In this document: positions 1 to 6,093 of the stretch, in pieces
Numbering within the stretch: position 1 is the first letter of the stretch
How the letters are laid out: the number at the start of each line of letters is the position of its first letter
DNA from: a virus
Virus record (IMG/VR): IMGVR_UViG_3300028854_000032
Coordinates: 1-37,969 of that record
Length of the DNA: 37,969 bases
Reading direction: 5' to 3' (one strand)
Program-made: the position numbers and the translations under genes
The notes under the pieces: generated by a model
Database searches by the model: none
What the model was told of the DNA's origin: nothing
The model's input: the letters and a program-made list of their open reading frames with translations, nothing else

Positions 1-17
1 ATATTTATTCTCTACTA

Positions 18-95
18 TTATTTATTACAATTTGTAAAATTTAATAAATAATAAAAAAATTCTTTACTTTTCATAAAAATACTATATTATTTATG
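18..95 (-). promoter_or_regulatory. Late-promoter-like elements at the left edge, pointing left
   Basis: Read on the minus strand, this AT-rich stretch holds CATAAATAATA near 85-95 and ATAAATAATAG near 15-25, the same element that precedes the minus-strand virion genes elsewhere in the window. The first lies ahead of a possible 18-codon reading frame (18-74); the second may serve a gene starting just beyond position 1. The region is very AT-rich, so chance occurrence is possible. Confidence 0.3.
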
Positions 96-127
96 AAATG
101 ACTAAAGACAACATTCTAGAATATTAA

Positions 128-155
128 TTGATAAATTCCTACCCTCCATTAATTA
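128..155 (+). promoter_or_regulatory. Weak sigma70-like promoter candidate
   Basis: TTGATA (128-133), a 16-base spacer and TAATTA (150-155) lie just ahead of the ATG at 160. The -10 match is poor. If real, transcription would begin at or inside the start codon. Confidence 0.25.
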
Positions 156-159
156 TTAT

Positions 160-630
160 ATGTTTAATAAACTCAAAAATTTTATAAATCGCCCTGAAAT
201 GTTCATATTATCGTTATCATTTGGGATTACTATACTGATTTCATTTTTAATCGCAATAGGCGTTTATATGTTTAAAGGCATTTTTTGGTCGCCATTTTTC
301 ATAGTAACAGGATTCCAATTCCTATTCTTTATTGTAACGAATACGATATTACAGAATAGAGATGCGAATAAAATTGCAGAATTAGAGATTCAAGCTCTAG
401 ATAAACTCTCCAAATTCACTATCGCTATCCAATGTGCATATTGTAAGGTTCCAAATACTGTCCCTATTAATCTTAACCAAGAGAATAGATTCACTTGTAC
501 CAGTTGCAATCAAGTGAACGGTATTAAAATGCAATTTTTCACAACACAAATCACATCCCCTATAGAGAAGAATCCCCTTGAAGGGATCATTGAAGCTGCA
601 TCTAAAACTTCAGACGTTCAAAATCTTTAA
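160..630 (+). CDS. Small membrane protein with a zinc-ribbon-like tail
   Basis: A 156-residue protein. Two hydrophobic segments (about residues 14-38 and 42-64) should form a membrane hairpin. They are followed by a polar stretch with two CxxC pairs, C92/C95 and C113/C116, spaced like a zinc ribbon. The topology suggests a small membrane-anchored protein with a soluble metal-binding domain. I do not recognise the family and assign no role. Its 3' end overlaps the 3' end of the convergent gene at 602-874 by 29 bases. No Shine-Dalgarno sequence is visible before the ATG. Confidence 0.7.
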   Translation: MFNKLKNFINRPEMFILSLSFGITILISFLIAIGVYMFKGIFWSPFFIVTGFQFLFFIVTNTILQNRDANKIAELEIQALDKLSKFTIAIQCAYCKVPNTVPINLNQENRFTCTSCNQVNGIKMQFFTTQITSPIEKNPLEGIIEAASKTSDVQNL

Positions 631-874
631 CACAAGCATCAGCAATATTGATCATGGCTTTAACTTTATAGCTCATGTTCTTTGCAATGTCTAGTTTATG
701 AGGTTTTTTAGTAATTACTGCGTTTTTATTAGCAAGCTTAATCTTTTCACGAATTCCCGCAAGTGTAAATGCTAGATTAGAAAGGTCTTCGCCTAGACTT
801 TCCAAAGGATAAGGTGGTTTCTTTTCACTTTTCTGCTCTAAATCATCCATTGTTTTAATAATATCTCGTTCCAT
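602..874 (-). CDS. Hypothetical 90-residue protein
   Basis: Short, charged, mostly helical-looking protein with an acidic N-terminal third and a lysine-rich remainder; no cysteine pairs and no membrane segment. Not recognised. The case for a real gene is the late-type element TTAAATA (881-887) six bases upstream of the ATG, the arrangement found before other genes here, and the presence of a gene-sized frame where the plus strand has only the tail of the preceding gene. It converges on and overlaps the membrane-protein gene. Confidence 0.55.
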   Translation of the reverse strand: MERDIIKTMDDLEQKSEKKPPYPLESLGEDLSNLAFTLAGIREKIKLANKNAVITKKPHKLDIAKNMSYKVKAMINIADACVKDFERLKF

Positions 875-880
875 ATCAAA

Positions 881-887
881 TATTTAA
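881..887 (-). promoter_or_regulatory. Late-type promoter element for the 90-residue gene
   Basis: TTAAATA on the minus strand, ending six bases before the ATG at 874. Confidence 0.4.
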
Positions 888-919
888 CCTTTTTACCGTA
901 GAATATCCATTTCAATCAT

Positions 920-926
920 CTAAATA
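920..926 (+). promoter_or_regulatory. Late-type promoter element for the zincin-like gene
   Basis: CTAAATA, nine bases before the ATG at 936; similar to the T4 late consensus TATAAATA. Confidence 0.4.
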
Positions 927-935
927 TTACACACC

Positions 936-1298
936 ATGCGTGATAAACTTACGAAACCTCTAAATTTATCGAATGACGAAGTATTAAAGTATTATAAACT
1001 GCTCGTATACGAATTAGAGAACAACGTTTCCTACATCATTTTCAGAAAATTAAAAGTGAATAGTGGATATTGTATATGGCTACCCAATGGAACATGTCAT
1101 ATTGAATTAGACCCTAGAGACGAAGTTCTGCCAGTATTAATACACGAATTACTCCATGCAGTATTCCCCGATTATGACGAAGATCAGGTATTAGCGTTAG
1201 AATTCACGCTGACCATGAGATTATCTATTCGCCAATATCGAAAATTATGGGAATTAGCAATACGAAAAATGCGAAATAAAAAATCTTTACTATCATGA
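936..1298 (+). CDS. Zincin-like putative metallopeptidase (HExxH)
   Basis: A 120-residue protein with HELLH at residues 70-74, the zinc-binding and catalytic signature of zincins, followed by an acidic stretch (DYDED, 79-83) that could supply the third ligand. It resembles small phage-encoded SprT/WLM-type or ImmA-like zincins in size, but I cannot place it in a named family. No signal peptide or membrane segment is visible, so it should act in the host cytoplasm. Its TGA overlaps the ATG of the next small gene (ATGA at 1295-1298), which indicates translational coupling. The substrate is unknown; early shut-off or virion maturation roles would be guesses. Confidence 0.65.
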   Translation: MRDKLTKPLNLSNDEVLKYYKLLVYELENNVSYIIFRKLKVNSGYCIWLPNGTCHIELDPRDEVLPVLIHELLHAVFPDYDEDQVLALEFTLTMRLSIRQYRKLWELAIRKMRNKKSLLS

Positions 1299-1471
1299 AA
1301 TTCGAAATACGCAATATTATAAAACACGATGATAATACATGTGAACTTAAGGTATTTTATGACAAAGAATTTGAAGATGTTGTTGCTAAACACTACAAAA
1401 AGAAACGAGTATCCCACAAGAATGTGCAGGATTTCATATTCAAAGCAGTATCGTCAATTACTTCAGTTTAG
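1295..1471 (+). CDS. Hypothetical 58-residue protein coupled to the zincin
   Basis: The start ATG overlaps the stop of the zincin-like gene (ATGA), and an open frame of 58 codons runs to TAG at 1469-1471. The product begins MKFEIRNIIKHDDN and is rich in Lys, Asp and Phe, with a basic patch (KKKR) in the middle; it looks like a small soluble alpha/beta protein. Function unknown. Its end overlaps the 3' end of the convergent 5' nuclease gene by 14 bases. The ATGA overlap and the absence of any other gene on this stretch are the main support. Confidence 0.6.
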   Translation: MKFEIRNIIKHDDNTCELKVFYDKEFEDVVAKHYKKKRVSHKNVQDFIFKAVSSITSV

Positions 1472-2369
1472 CTAGTAATGCTACAATTGATTGCTCAGTA
1501 ACAAATGAATTTCTCCATTCGTTAATCTTCCGTGAGAAGATATATATCCCACTATTCTCACACAATTCTTCAAATTCCTTAATCTTAGGCTTAATTTGCT
1601 CTCTCTGTTCTTCCAATTGTTTTGTATACACCTCGACTTCTCCTTCCTCCTTAGTAAAGGAATAACTCAAGTCCATCATTTGTAAAGCTGTATCAAACTT
1701 AACAAAACTTTCAGGACTAAGATGTTCTTTAATGGCATCCAACCCCAACATTGCCAATTTCTTGCTTTTAGCCTTACCATATCCTTCCACACCTTCGATA
1801 TTATCGGCAGTATCTCCAAGCAATGCTTTGTAGTATAGGAAATCCTTCACTGGAACCCCAACAACCGATTCAAAATTTGAAAGGTTTATGATCACCTTCT
1901 TAATAGGATTATAGCACGTAGTTTGTGAATCTACCAACTGTAAGAGGTCTTTATCAACCGTTACAATAATATTTTCACCGTCCTTATTTTCCTGTATAAG
2001 CCAACTCATTACATCATCAGCTTCAAGAACATTAGGATACATCTGATATACGCCTAACGCAGTGATCCATTTCACTAGTCTATCATGATATCCATGAACT
2101 TTCTCTGAAATTGCAGGATCACGGTGTTGTTTATACGTATTATCTGCAAGTTTTTTTCTAAAGTTTGTCGATGGATATGTCAACCTTTTGTCCCAAGCAA
2201 CCCACGTTTCATCAGGCTTAAACTTGTCCACAGCAGACTTCAAGGATTTTAAGAATCTATAAATAGTTCCTACATCATAGGTATCCAAAAAATCAGATTT
2301 CATATTCTGTGCCACCCAATATGACCTATAAAGCATGTTGGAACCGTCAATTATTAATCTCTTATACAT
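1458..2369 (-). CDS. rnh: 5'-3' exonuclease / RNase H of the FEN (T4 Rnh-like) family
   Basis: A 303-residue protein of the PIN/FEN superfamily, which removes RNA primers and 5' flaps during lagging-strand synthesis. Metal-binding acidic residues are in their usual places: D8 in IDGSN, D60, the EADD cluster (E116, D118, D119), D139 and D141 in TVDKDLLQL, and D186/D189 in GDTADNIEG. The helix-3-turn-helix DNA-binding motif follows with GYGKAKSKK (about 197-204). Length matches T4 RNase H (305 residues). No polymerase domain is attached. It is divergent from the gene at 2446 and converges with the small genes at 936-1471. A sigma70-like promoter candidate sits directly before the start. Confidence 0.9.
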   Translation of the reverse strand: MYKRLIIDGSNMLYRSYWVAQNMKSDFLDTYDVGTIYRFLKSLKSAVDKFKPDETWVAWDKRLTYPSTNFRKKLADNTYKQHRDPAISEKVHGYHDRLVKWITALGVYQMYPNVLEADDVMSWLIQENKDGENIIVTVDKDLLQLVDSQTTCYNPIKKVIINLSNFESVVGVPVKDFLYYKALLGDTADNIEGVEGYGKAKSKKLAMLGLDAIKEHLSPESFVKFDTALQMMDLSYSFTKEEGEVEVYTKQLEEQREQIKPKIKEFEELCENSGIYIFSRKINEWRNSFVTEQSIVALLAKLK

Positions 2370-2375
2370 GCTTCC

Positions 2376-2403
2376 ATAATACAGTAAAAGCTGGAAAAAT
2401 CAA
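2376..2403 (-). promoter_or_regulatory. Sigma70-like promoter for the 5' nuclease gene
   Basis: On the minus strand TTGATT (2398-2403), a 16-base spacer, and TATTAT (2376-2381). The start codon A is the seventh base after the -10 box, so the expected transcription start falls on the ATG. Confidence 0.45.
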
Positions 2404-2411
2404 ATTAATTA

Positions 2412-2440
2412 TTGATTTCCACCAGTAACTTAGATAAATT
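2412..2440 (+). promoter_or_regulatory. Promoter candidate for the 89-residue gene
   Basis: TTGATT (2412-2417), a 17-base spacer and TAAATT (2435-2440) precede the ATG at 2446 by five bases. The same -10 area also reads GATAAATT (2433-2440), close to the late-type element, so either class of promoter is possible. Confidence 0.4.
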
Positions 2441-2445
2441 AGAAC

Positions 2446-2715
2446 ATGGAACCACAAGTATTTACAGTTAAACCTGAACAAGTAGGTAACGAAGACGTAT
2501 CACAATTTTTGAATAAAGCTATCGCTAGAGAGTTTAGTGATGGGGAATATTTCATCGTCAATGAAACTACAATTGACACCATTCATCCTCAAACCATGAA
2601 AAAAAGAAAGGTTCGTGCTTTCTGTATTGAAGCAAGAGGACGAACACAAACTATTTACTTCGATATCACTGAAGTAAGTGCTGCTCGTGCCTCTACAAAT
2701 TCTTGGGGGCTTTAA
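2446..2715 (+). CDS. Hypothetical 89-residue protein
   Basis: Small soluble protein without cysteine pairs or membrane segments. The pattern of alternating charged and hydrophobic residues in its middle (EYFIVNETTI ... KVRAFCIEA ... TIYFDITEV) suggests a small beta-rich fold. Not recognised. It is divergent from the nuclease gene. Its stop codon shares the four bases TTAA (2712-2715) with the stop codon of the convergent neck-protein gene. Confidence 0.65.
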   Translation: MEPQVFTVKPEQVGNEDVSQFLNKAIAREFSDGEYFIVNETTIDTIHPQTMKKRKVRAFCIEARGRTQTIYFDITEVSAARASTNSWGL

Positions 2716-3398
2716 TAGTTACCGTAAGGATTCGATAGGTTATTCTTAGAGTAATCAAACTGTTTAGCTCCATCAGTATCCACAGTATTTGGTGCTTGTG
2801 CTCCCAATAATTCTGCTGGATTTGCACCACCAGAAAGTCTTCCAGTCTGTGTAGTATCGTTGATTTGAGTATTCTTTGGTTCTGCGTGTAGTCCTGGTTC
2901 CATACTGTATTCGAATCTCTTGCATTTGATAAGCCATACGTAATGCCCCATCAATTGGTTAATGTTTGGTAGATACTCATCATCTCTTTCAGTAATCTCG
3001 TATAGTGCTGCTCCTCTACCATTAGGTCTATCCCCCCATCCACCATATTCAATCATCTCGATGATATCTCCTGATTTAGGTTCTGTGCCTTGTCCGAAAG
3101 TGTTATAAAAGCTGGATAAATGAATCATTGCGGTCATATCACAATCAGCCATAACACCAAACTTGGCAAGAAGGATTGAATCGTTTGTGATACTTGTTAC
3201 CATGTTAATGCTTCCAGCACTTAAAAATGTAGAAGTTGGGTCTTCACCGTATAGATAGTCTGCTGTCGATAAGTTATACCCATGAGTGTAATAATTTACA
3301 GTAACCCCATAATGTTCAATCTGCTCCATCCACCAAAGACTGAAGTTTTCCCTCTCATTGGCGTTGATATCTTTGTTTAAATAGCGAACAGTATCCAT
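2712..3398 (-). CDS. 14: Neck protein, T4 gp14-like
   Basis: A 228-residue head-completion protein. In T4, gp13 and gp14 form the neck that joins the filled head to the tail. The alignment I can make by eye to T4 gp14 runs through most of the protein: an N-terminal VNYY stretch, YGEDP (T4 FGEDP), a region ending FGVMADCD (T4 FGMMNDDE), EPKSGDIIEM (T4 EPKEGDLIYF), a LYEIT strand, and a late KRFEYS (T4 GKFIYS) segment. Length is close to T4 gp14 (256). The C-terminus is Gly/Asn-rich and probably disordered. It is its own transcription unit, with a late-type element before it and a terminator hairpin separating it from the upstream Glu-rich gene. Confidence 0.75.
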   Translation of the reverse strand: MDTVRYLNKDINANERENFSLWWMEQIEHYGVTVNYYTHGYNLSTADYLYGEDPTSTFLSAGSINMVTSITNDSILLAKFGVMADCDMTAMIHLSSFYNTFGQGTEPKSGDIIEMIEYGGWGDRPNGRGAALYEITERDDEYLPNINQLMGHYVWLIKCKRFEYSMEPGLHAEPKNTQINDTTQTGRLSGGANPAELLGAQAPNTVDTDGAKQFDYSKNNLSNPYGNY

Positions 3399-3405
3399 GT
3401 ATTAT

Positions 3406-3412
3406 TATTTAT
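3406..3412 (-). promoter_or_regulatory. Late-type promoter element for the neck gene
   Basis: ATAAATA on the minus strand (context GCATAAATAATAATAC), ending seven bases before the ATG at 3398. Confidence 0.55.
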
Positions 3413-3416
3413 GCAA

Positions 3417-3452
3417 AAAGAAACCTCTTGCTTCGCAACAAGAGGTTTCTTT
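3417..3452 (-). terminator. Intrinsic terminator after the Glu-rich gene
   Basis: A perfect 14-bp inverted repeat (AAAGAAACCTCTTG at 3417-3430 against 3439-3452) with an 8-base loop, followed on the minus strand by a T-rich tract. Because the A-rich arm gives a T tract on either strand it could act in both directions. It lies 19 bases past the stop of the Glu-rich gene and is the only strong terminator I see in the window. Confidence 0.8.
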
Positions 3453-3471
3453 ATAAACTATGGGTTATTAA

Positions 3472-4338
3472 TTACTTAATAAGACTGTCACCTTTCTTAA
3501 TGTTAGAAACGGTGTTAGAACCTTTAGGATTCTGATAAGCCTTTAAGCTAGGGTTGAAAGGCTTTGGCTTTCCGTCTTGTTCAGGAATGCTACCTTCAGA
3601 TGCTTTGCCACCCTTAGCCTTTCCCAAAGTTCCCTTAACCTTCTGGCTGGTTTTCTTTGTAAGAAAATCACCCAACTTGTTGCTCAATTCTGTAAGCTGA
3701 CCCTTAAGGTCTAAGGATTCATCATAAGGATTCTCTTCTTTAGGCTCTTCTTCCTTTGGTTCCTCTTCTTTAGGCTCTTCGGAACCCTCTTCTCCTTCTT
3801 CAGAAGCTTCCTCGCCACCTTCTTCTTCAGAACCTTCCTCTTCTTCAGCACCAGACAACTTAGATACAATATCCTGTAACATTGTTACGATGTCTTGAAG
3901 CTTTACTGTTAAATCTTCTTCTTCACCTTCTCCTTCCTTACCCTCAACTCCTTCTTCTTCTCCTCCTCCTCCTTCTCCTCCTTCGTCACCGAATTCGTTA
4001 CCAAAGGTTTGATCTTCAATAGCTTTATCAGAGTCAGGGGTTTCGTTTTGGAAATCAAAATCTTCTTTCAATACACTTTGGAAGATTCTGTTAAATGCGC
4101 TTGGTATTTGTGATTCTTTCATTTTAGATGGTTTTCCTTTTACTTCAGAGAATTCTTTCTTCTCTTCGGGTTTCTTAAGTTCTTTTTTAGCCTTTTCATC
4201 AGCACCTTGAGAAGGCTTTGTTTTTGCAGCACCTTCAAGGTCGCCTGTCTTTGGTCCTTTTACTTTGTTATCCTTAGCCTTTTTAGCTTCAGTAACTAAC
4301 ACTTGGTTTGCGTAGATGTTGGACAATTCGTTTTTCAT
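3472..4338 (-). CDS. Glu-rich low-complexity protein, possible prohead core/scaffold
   Basis: A 288-residue protein. Residues about 1-75 are Lys-rich and polar. A short ordered-looking segment follows (KESQIPSAFNRIFQSVL then KEDFDF). A very acidic block of Glu/Gly with EEPKE-type repeats fills about residues 115-205, broken by a hydrophobic heptad-like stretch (LQDIVTMLQDIVSKL) that may be a coiled coil. The C-terminus is basic. Acidic, low-complexity proteins with a short helical core are typical of T4-family prohead core proteins (such as gp67), and the neighbour is a head-completion gene, so a scaffold or internal head protein is a reasonable guess, not a demonstrated one. It has its own late-type promoter element and terminator. 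Confidence 0.6.
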   Translation of the reverse strand: MKNELSNIYANQVLVTEAKKAKDNKVKGPKTGDLEGAAKTKPSQGADEKAKKELKKPEEKKEFSEVKGKPSKMKESQIPSAFNRIFQSVLKEDFDFQNETPDSDKAIEDQTFGNEFGDEGGEGGGGEEEGVEGKEGEGEEEDLTVKLQDIVTMLQDIVSKLSGAEEEEGSEEEGGEEASEEGEEGSEEPKEEEPKEEEPKEENPYDESLDLKGQLTELSNKLGDFLTKKTSQKVKGTLGKAKGGKASEGSIPEQDGKPKPFNPSLKAYQNPKGSNTVSNIKKGDSLIK

Positions 4339-4350
4339 AGTTTATAATAT

Positions 4351-4358
4351 TATTTATC
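4351..4358 (-). promoter_or_regulatory. Late-type promoter element for the Glu-rich gene
   Basis: GATAAATA on the minus strand, 12 bases before the ATG at 4338; the longest such spacing among the virion genes here. Confidence 0.5.
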
Positions 4359-4379
4359 TCATTTTGCTAAATTTTCATG

Positions 4380-4997
4380 TTAATAATACCCAATAATTCT
4401 TAAATTGGTTTTAGTTTTCCAATCTGGCGGTGTAACACAATTAGAACCCATAGCATTATATGTATATGTAATGCTATTTACAGACGTTTTAGGTATTGTA
4501 GTATATGGACTGGTCAATCCTGCTATTGGAGATTGTGACATATATACTTGAATGCCATTAACTGTAACTGTTCTAGGATATCCACTACTTCCCTGATATG
4601 ACGTATCATCAGCCCTTAAAAGAATAAAACTTGCAGTAGACGGTATTGAATAACTTACCAGATTAAAACTGTAATTATATGTAGTATTATAACCATATAA
4701 ACACTGCCAATCCCCATTGATATCTTCTGGACTTTTACTAAAAACGATCAATGGCGTAGCACTTGGTGTAATGGTAGTTGGAGATGATACGTTACTATTT
4801 ATCAAATTGATCAAAGCGAATATATTATTACTAAAAGAATTACTATACGTAGTCAAATTAGTTATAATGCTGGCTTCCACAGAACTTAAAGAACACGCAG
4901 CAGTATCTAAATTTGAAAAGTTAGCATTCAATATAGAAAGACTATCTCCCAAACATGCATTTTCATCTATTAAAGTAGTATAGTTGCAATTACTCAT
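4380..4997 (-). CDS. Short fibre-like protein, third of a tandem family
   Basis: A 205-residue protein that opens with a module also found in the two upstream genes and in the gene at 30365: an Ile-Asp pair, a short spacer, Gly-Asp-Ser-Leu, Ile-x-Asn-x-Asn-Phe-Ser, then Leu-Asp-Thr (residues about 9-32). The remainder is beta-rich with little charge, and shares a TVNGI segment and a terminal IGY with its neighbour, so the two are full-length paralogues. Likely a trimeric tail fibre or fibre-tip protein that docks on the virion through the common N-terminus. It starts one base after the upstream gene's stop and has no promoter element of its own. Confidence 0.6.
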   Translation of the reverse strand: MSNCNYTTLIDENACLGDSLSILNANFSNLDTAACSLSSVEASIITNLTTYSNSFSNNIFALINLINSNVSSPTTITPSATPLIVFSKSPEDINGDWQCLYGYNTTYNYSFNLVSYSIPSTASFILLRADDTSYQGSSGYPRTVTVNGIQVYMSQSPIAGLTSPYTTIPKTSVNSITYTYNAMGSNCVTPPDWKTKTNLRIIGYY

Positions 4998-4998
4998 T

Positions 4999-5520
4999 TT
5001 ATATGTATCCTATTAAAAATATTTTATAATATTGTGAGTTACAAACACCCCCATAAAACCAACTATAGGTGTAACTTCCTATATTATTTATGGCTAAAAG
5101 CTGATTTGTAATTGCTATTCCATTAACTGTAAACAAAATAGAGTTATCTTGTGATATTGAATCACATCCAACTGGATAACCCGATAAAAAAACCACGGAA
5201 GCACTATTAGCTATATATGTAGATGGTAATATTAAAGTTCCAGAGGTAAATCCAGTAGACCCTGCTAATATAGTAGACACTAAAACATTTAATGTAGTAA
5301 CCATACTAATATTTGTAGCATATACTAGACTAGTTATACTGTTAGCAATACCTCCCACTGTCATCCCAAACTGATTAACTACAGTGCTCAATGCAGATAA
5401 AGAAGCATTAATAACACATAGGTTAGTATCCAAAGATGACAAGTTTCCATTAATAGTAACTAACGAATCCCCAATATAAGAATTCGAATCTATTAAATTT
5501 GTAAATTGGCAGTCACTCAT
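4999..5520 (-). CDS. Short fibre-like protein, second of a tandem family
   Basis: A 173-residue protein when started at the ATG at 5518-5520. A longer reading would need a TTG at 5527-5529 and would overlap the upstream gene. The ATG start gives MSDCQF, which lines up with the family N-termini, and leaves the same one-base gap to the upstream stop as the next junction does. The N-terminal module (residues about 8-32) is followed by a Ser/Thr/Val-rich stretch and a beta-rich C-terminal part with TVNGI and terminal IGYI, shared with the 205-residue paralogue downstream. Likely a virion fibre component; receptor and attachment point are unknown. Confidence 0.6.
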   Translation of the reverse strand: MSDCQFTNLIDSNSYIGDSLVTINGNLSSLDTNLCVINASLSALSTVVNQFGMTVGGIANSITSLVYATNISMVTTLNVLVSTILAGSTGFTSGTLILPSTYIANSASVVFLSGYPVGCDSISQDNSILFTVNGIAITNQLLAINNIGSYTYSWFYGGVCNSQYYKIFLIGYI

Positions 5521-5521
5521 A

Positions 5522-6076
5522 TTAAACAACCCTAATGATATATGCTAATGCATAGTAGGGTGGTCTATTTTCATGAGGGACACCACTGCCTACTAAAGAG
5601 CTATTAAAAGTATTTGGGTCTTTTCCACCTATAGAAGTATGCACATAAGATAGATTGTTTTGACCAGCACTTGAACCAGTATCATTAACGGCAATCGTAT
5701 GTGAGTGTGGTGGCAAATTTGCAGCAACTAATCCAACAGCACTAAGACTTAAACTGTTTGCATCCCCAATATTATAGGATAGTCCTGCACCAACAATAAA
5801 CCTATCCCTTAAATCTGGTGAAAAAATAGTTCCATAAGTATTTCCATTACATATACCAAAAGGATATACATCAGTGTTTGATAATCCTCTACCCGATCCA
5901 TCAAAATTACCCAATGAACCAGAATACATCAATATTCCCCCCACAGGTATCAGTGAAGTGCTAGATTGAAGATTACACACTGCCGTTTCAAGTGAAGAAA
6001 AGTTTGAATTGATCTTAACTAATGAGTTTCCCACACATTCAGTAGAATCAATTGTTTGTATTAATGAACATGACAT
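5522..6076 (-). CDS. Short tail fibre with phage tail-collar domain
   Basis: A 184-residue protein. Residues about 9-32 carry the family module shared with three other genes in the window. From residue 43 it reads as a phage tail-collar domain, the fold of T4 gp12-type short fibres: PVGGILMYSG (44-53), LRDRFIVGAG (89-98), the PPHSHTI metal-binding HxH (H124, H126) and the closing RPPYYALAYIIRV (171-183). In T4 gp12 the equivalent histidines bind a metal ion inside the trimer. This is the first gene of a three-gene fibre operon and has a very T4-like late promoter element six bases before the ATG. Confidence 0.8.
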   Translation of the reverse strand: MSCSLIQTIDSTECVGNSLVKINSNFSSLETAVCNLQSSTSLIPVGGILMYSGSLGNFDGSGRGLSNTDVYPFGICNGNTYGTIFSPDLRDRFIVGAGLSYNIGDANSLSLSAVGLVAANLPPHSHTIAVNDTGSSAGQNNLSYVHTSIGGKDPNTFNSSLVGSGVPHENRPPYYALAYIIRVV

Positions 6077-6082
6077 ATAGAG

Positions 6083-6089
6083 TATTTAT
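6083..6089 (-). promoter_or_regulatory. Late-type promoter element for the fibre operon
   Basis: ATAAATA followed by CTCTAT and then the ATG at 6076; the best match in the window to the T4 late consensus TATAAATACTATT. Confidence 0.6.
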
Positions 6090-6093
6090 TCTT

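Noticed and set aside
18-74. 18-codon minus-strand frame behind a late-type element
   Set aside because: Too short and too AT-rich to support as a gene; the element may serve a gene beyond the left edge.
5521-5529. TTG start of the second fibre gene
   Set aside because: The ATG at 5520 aligns with the paralogues and gives a one-base gap like the next junction.
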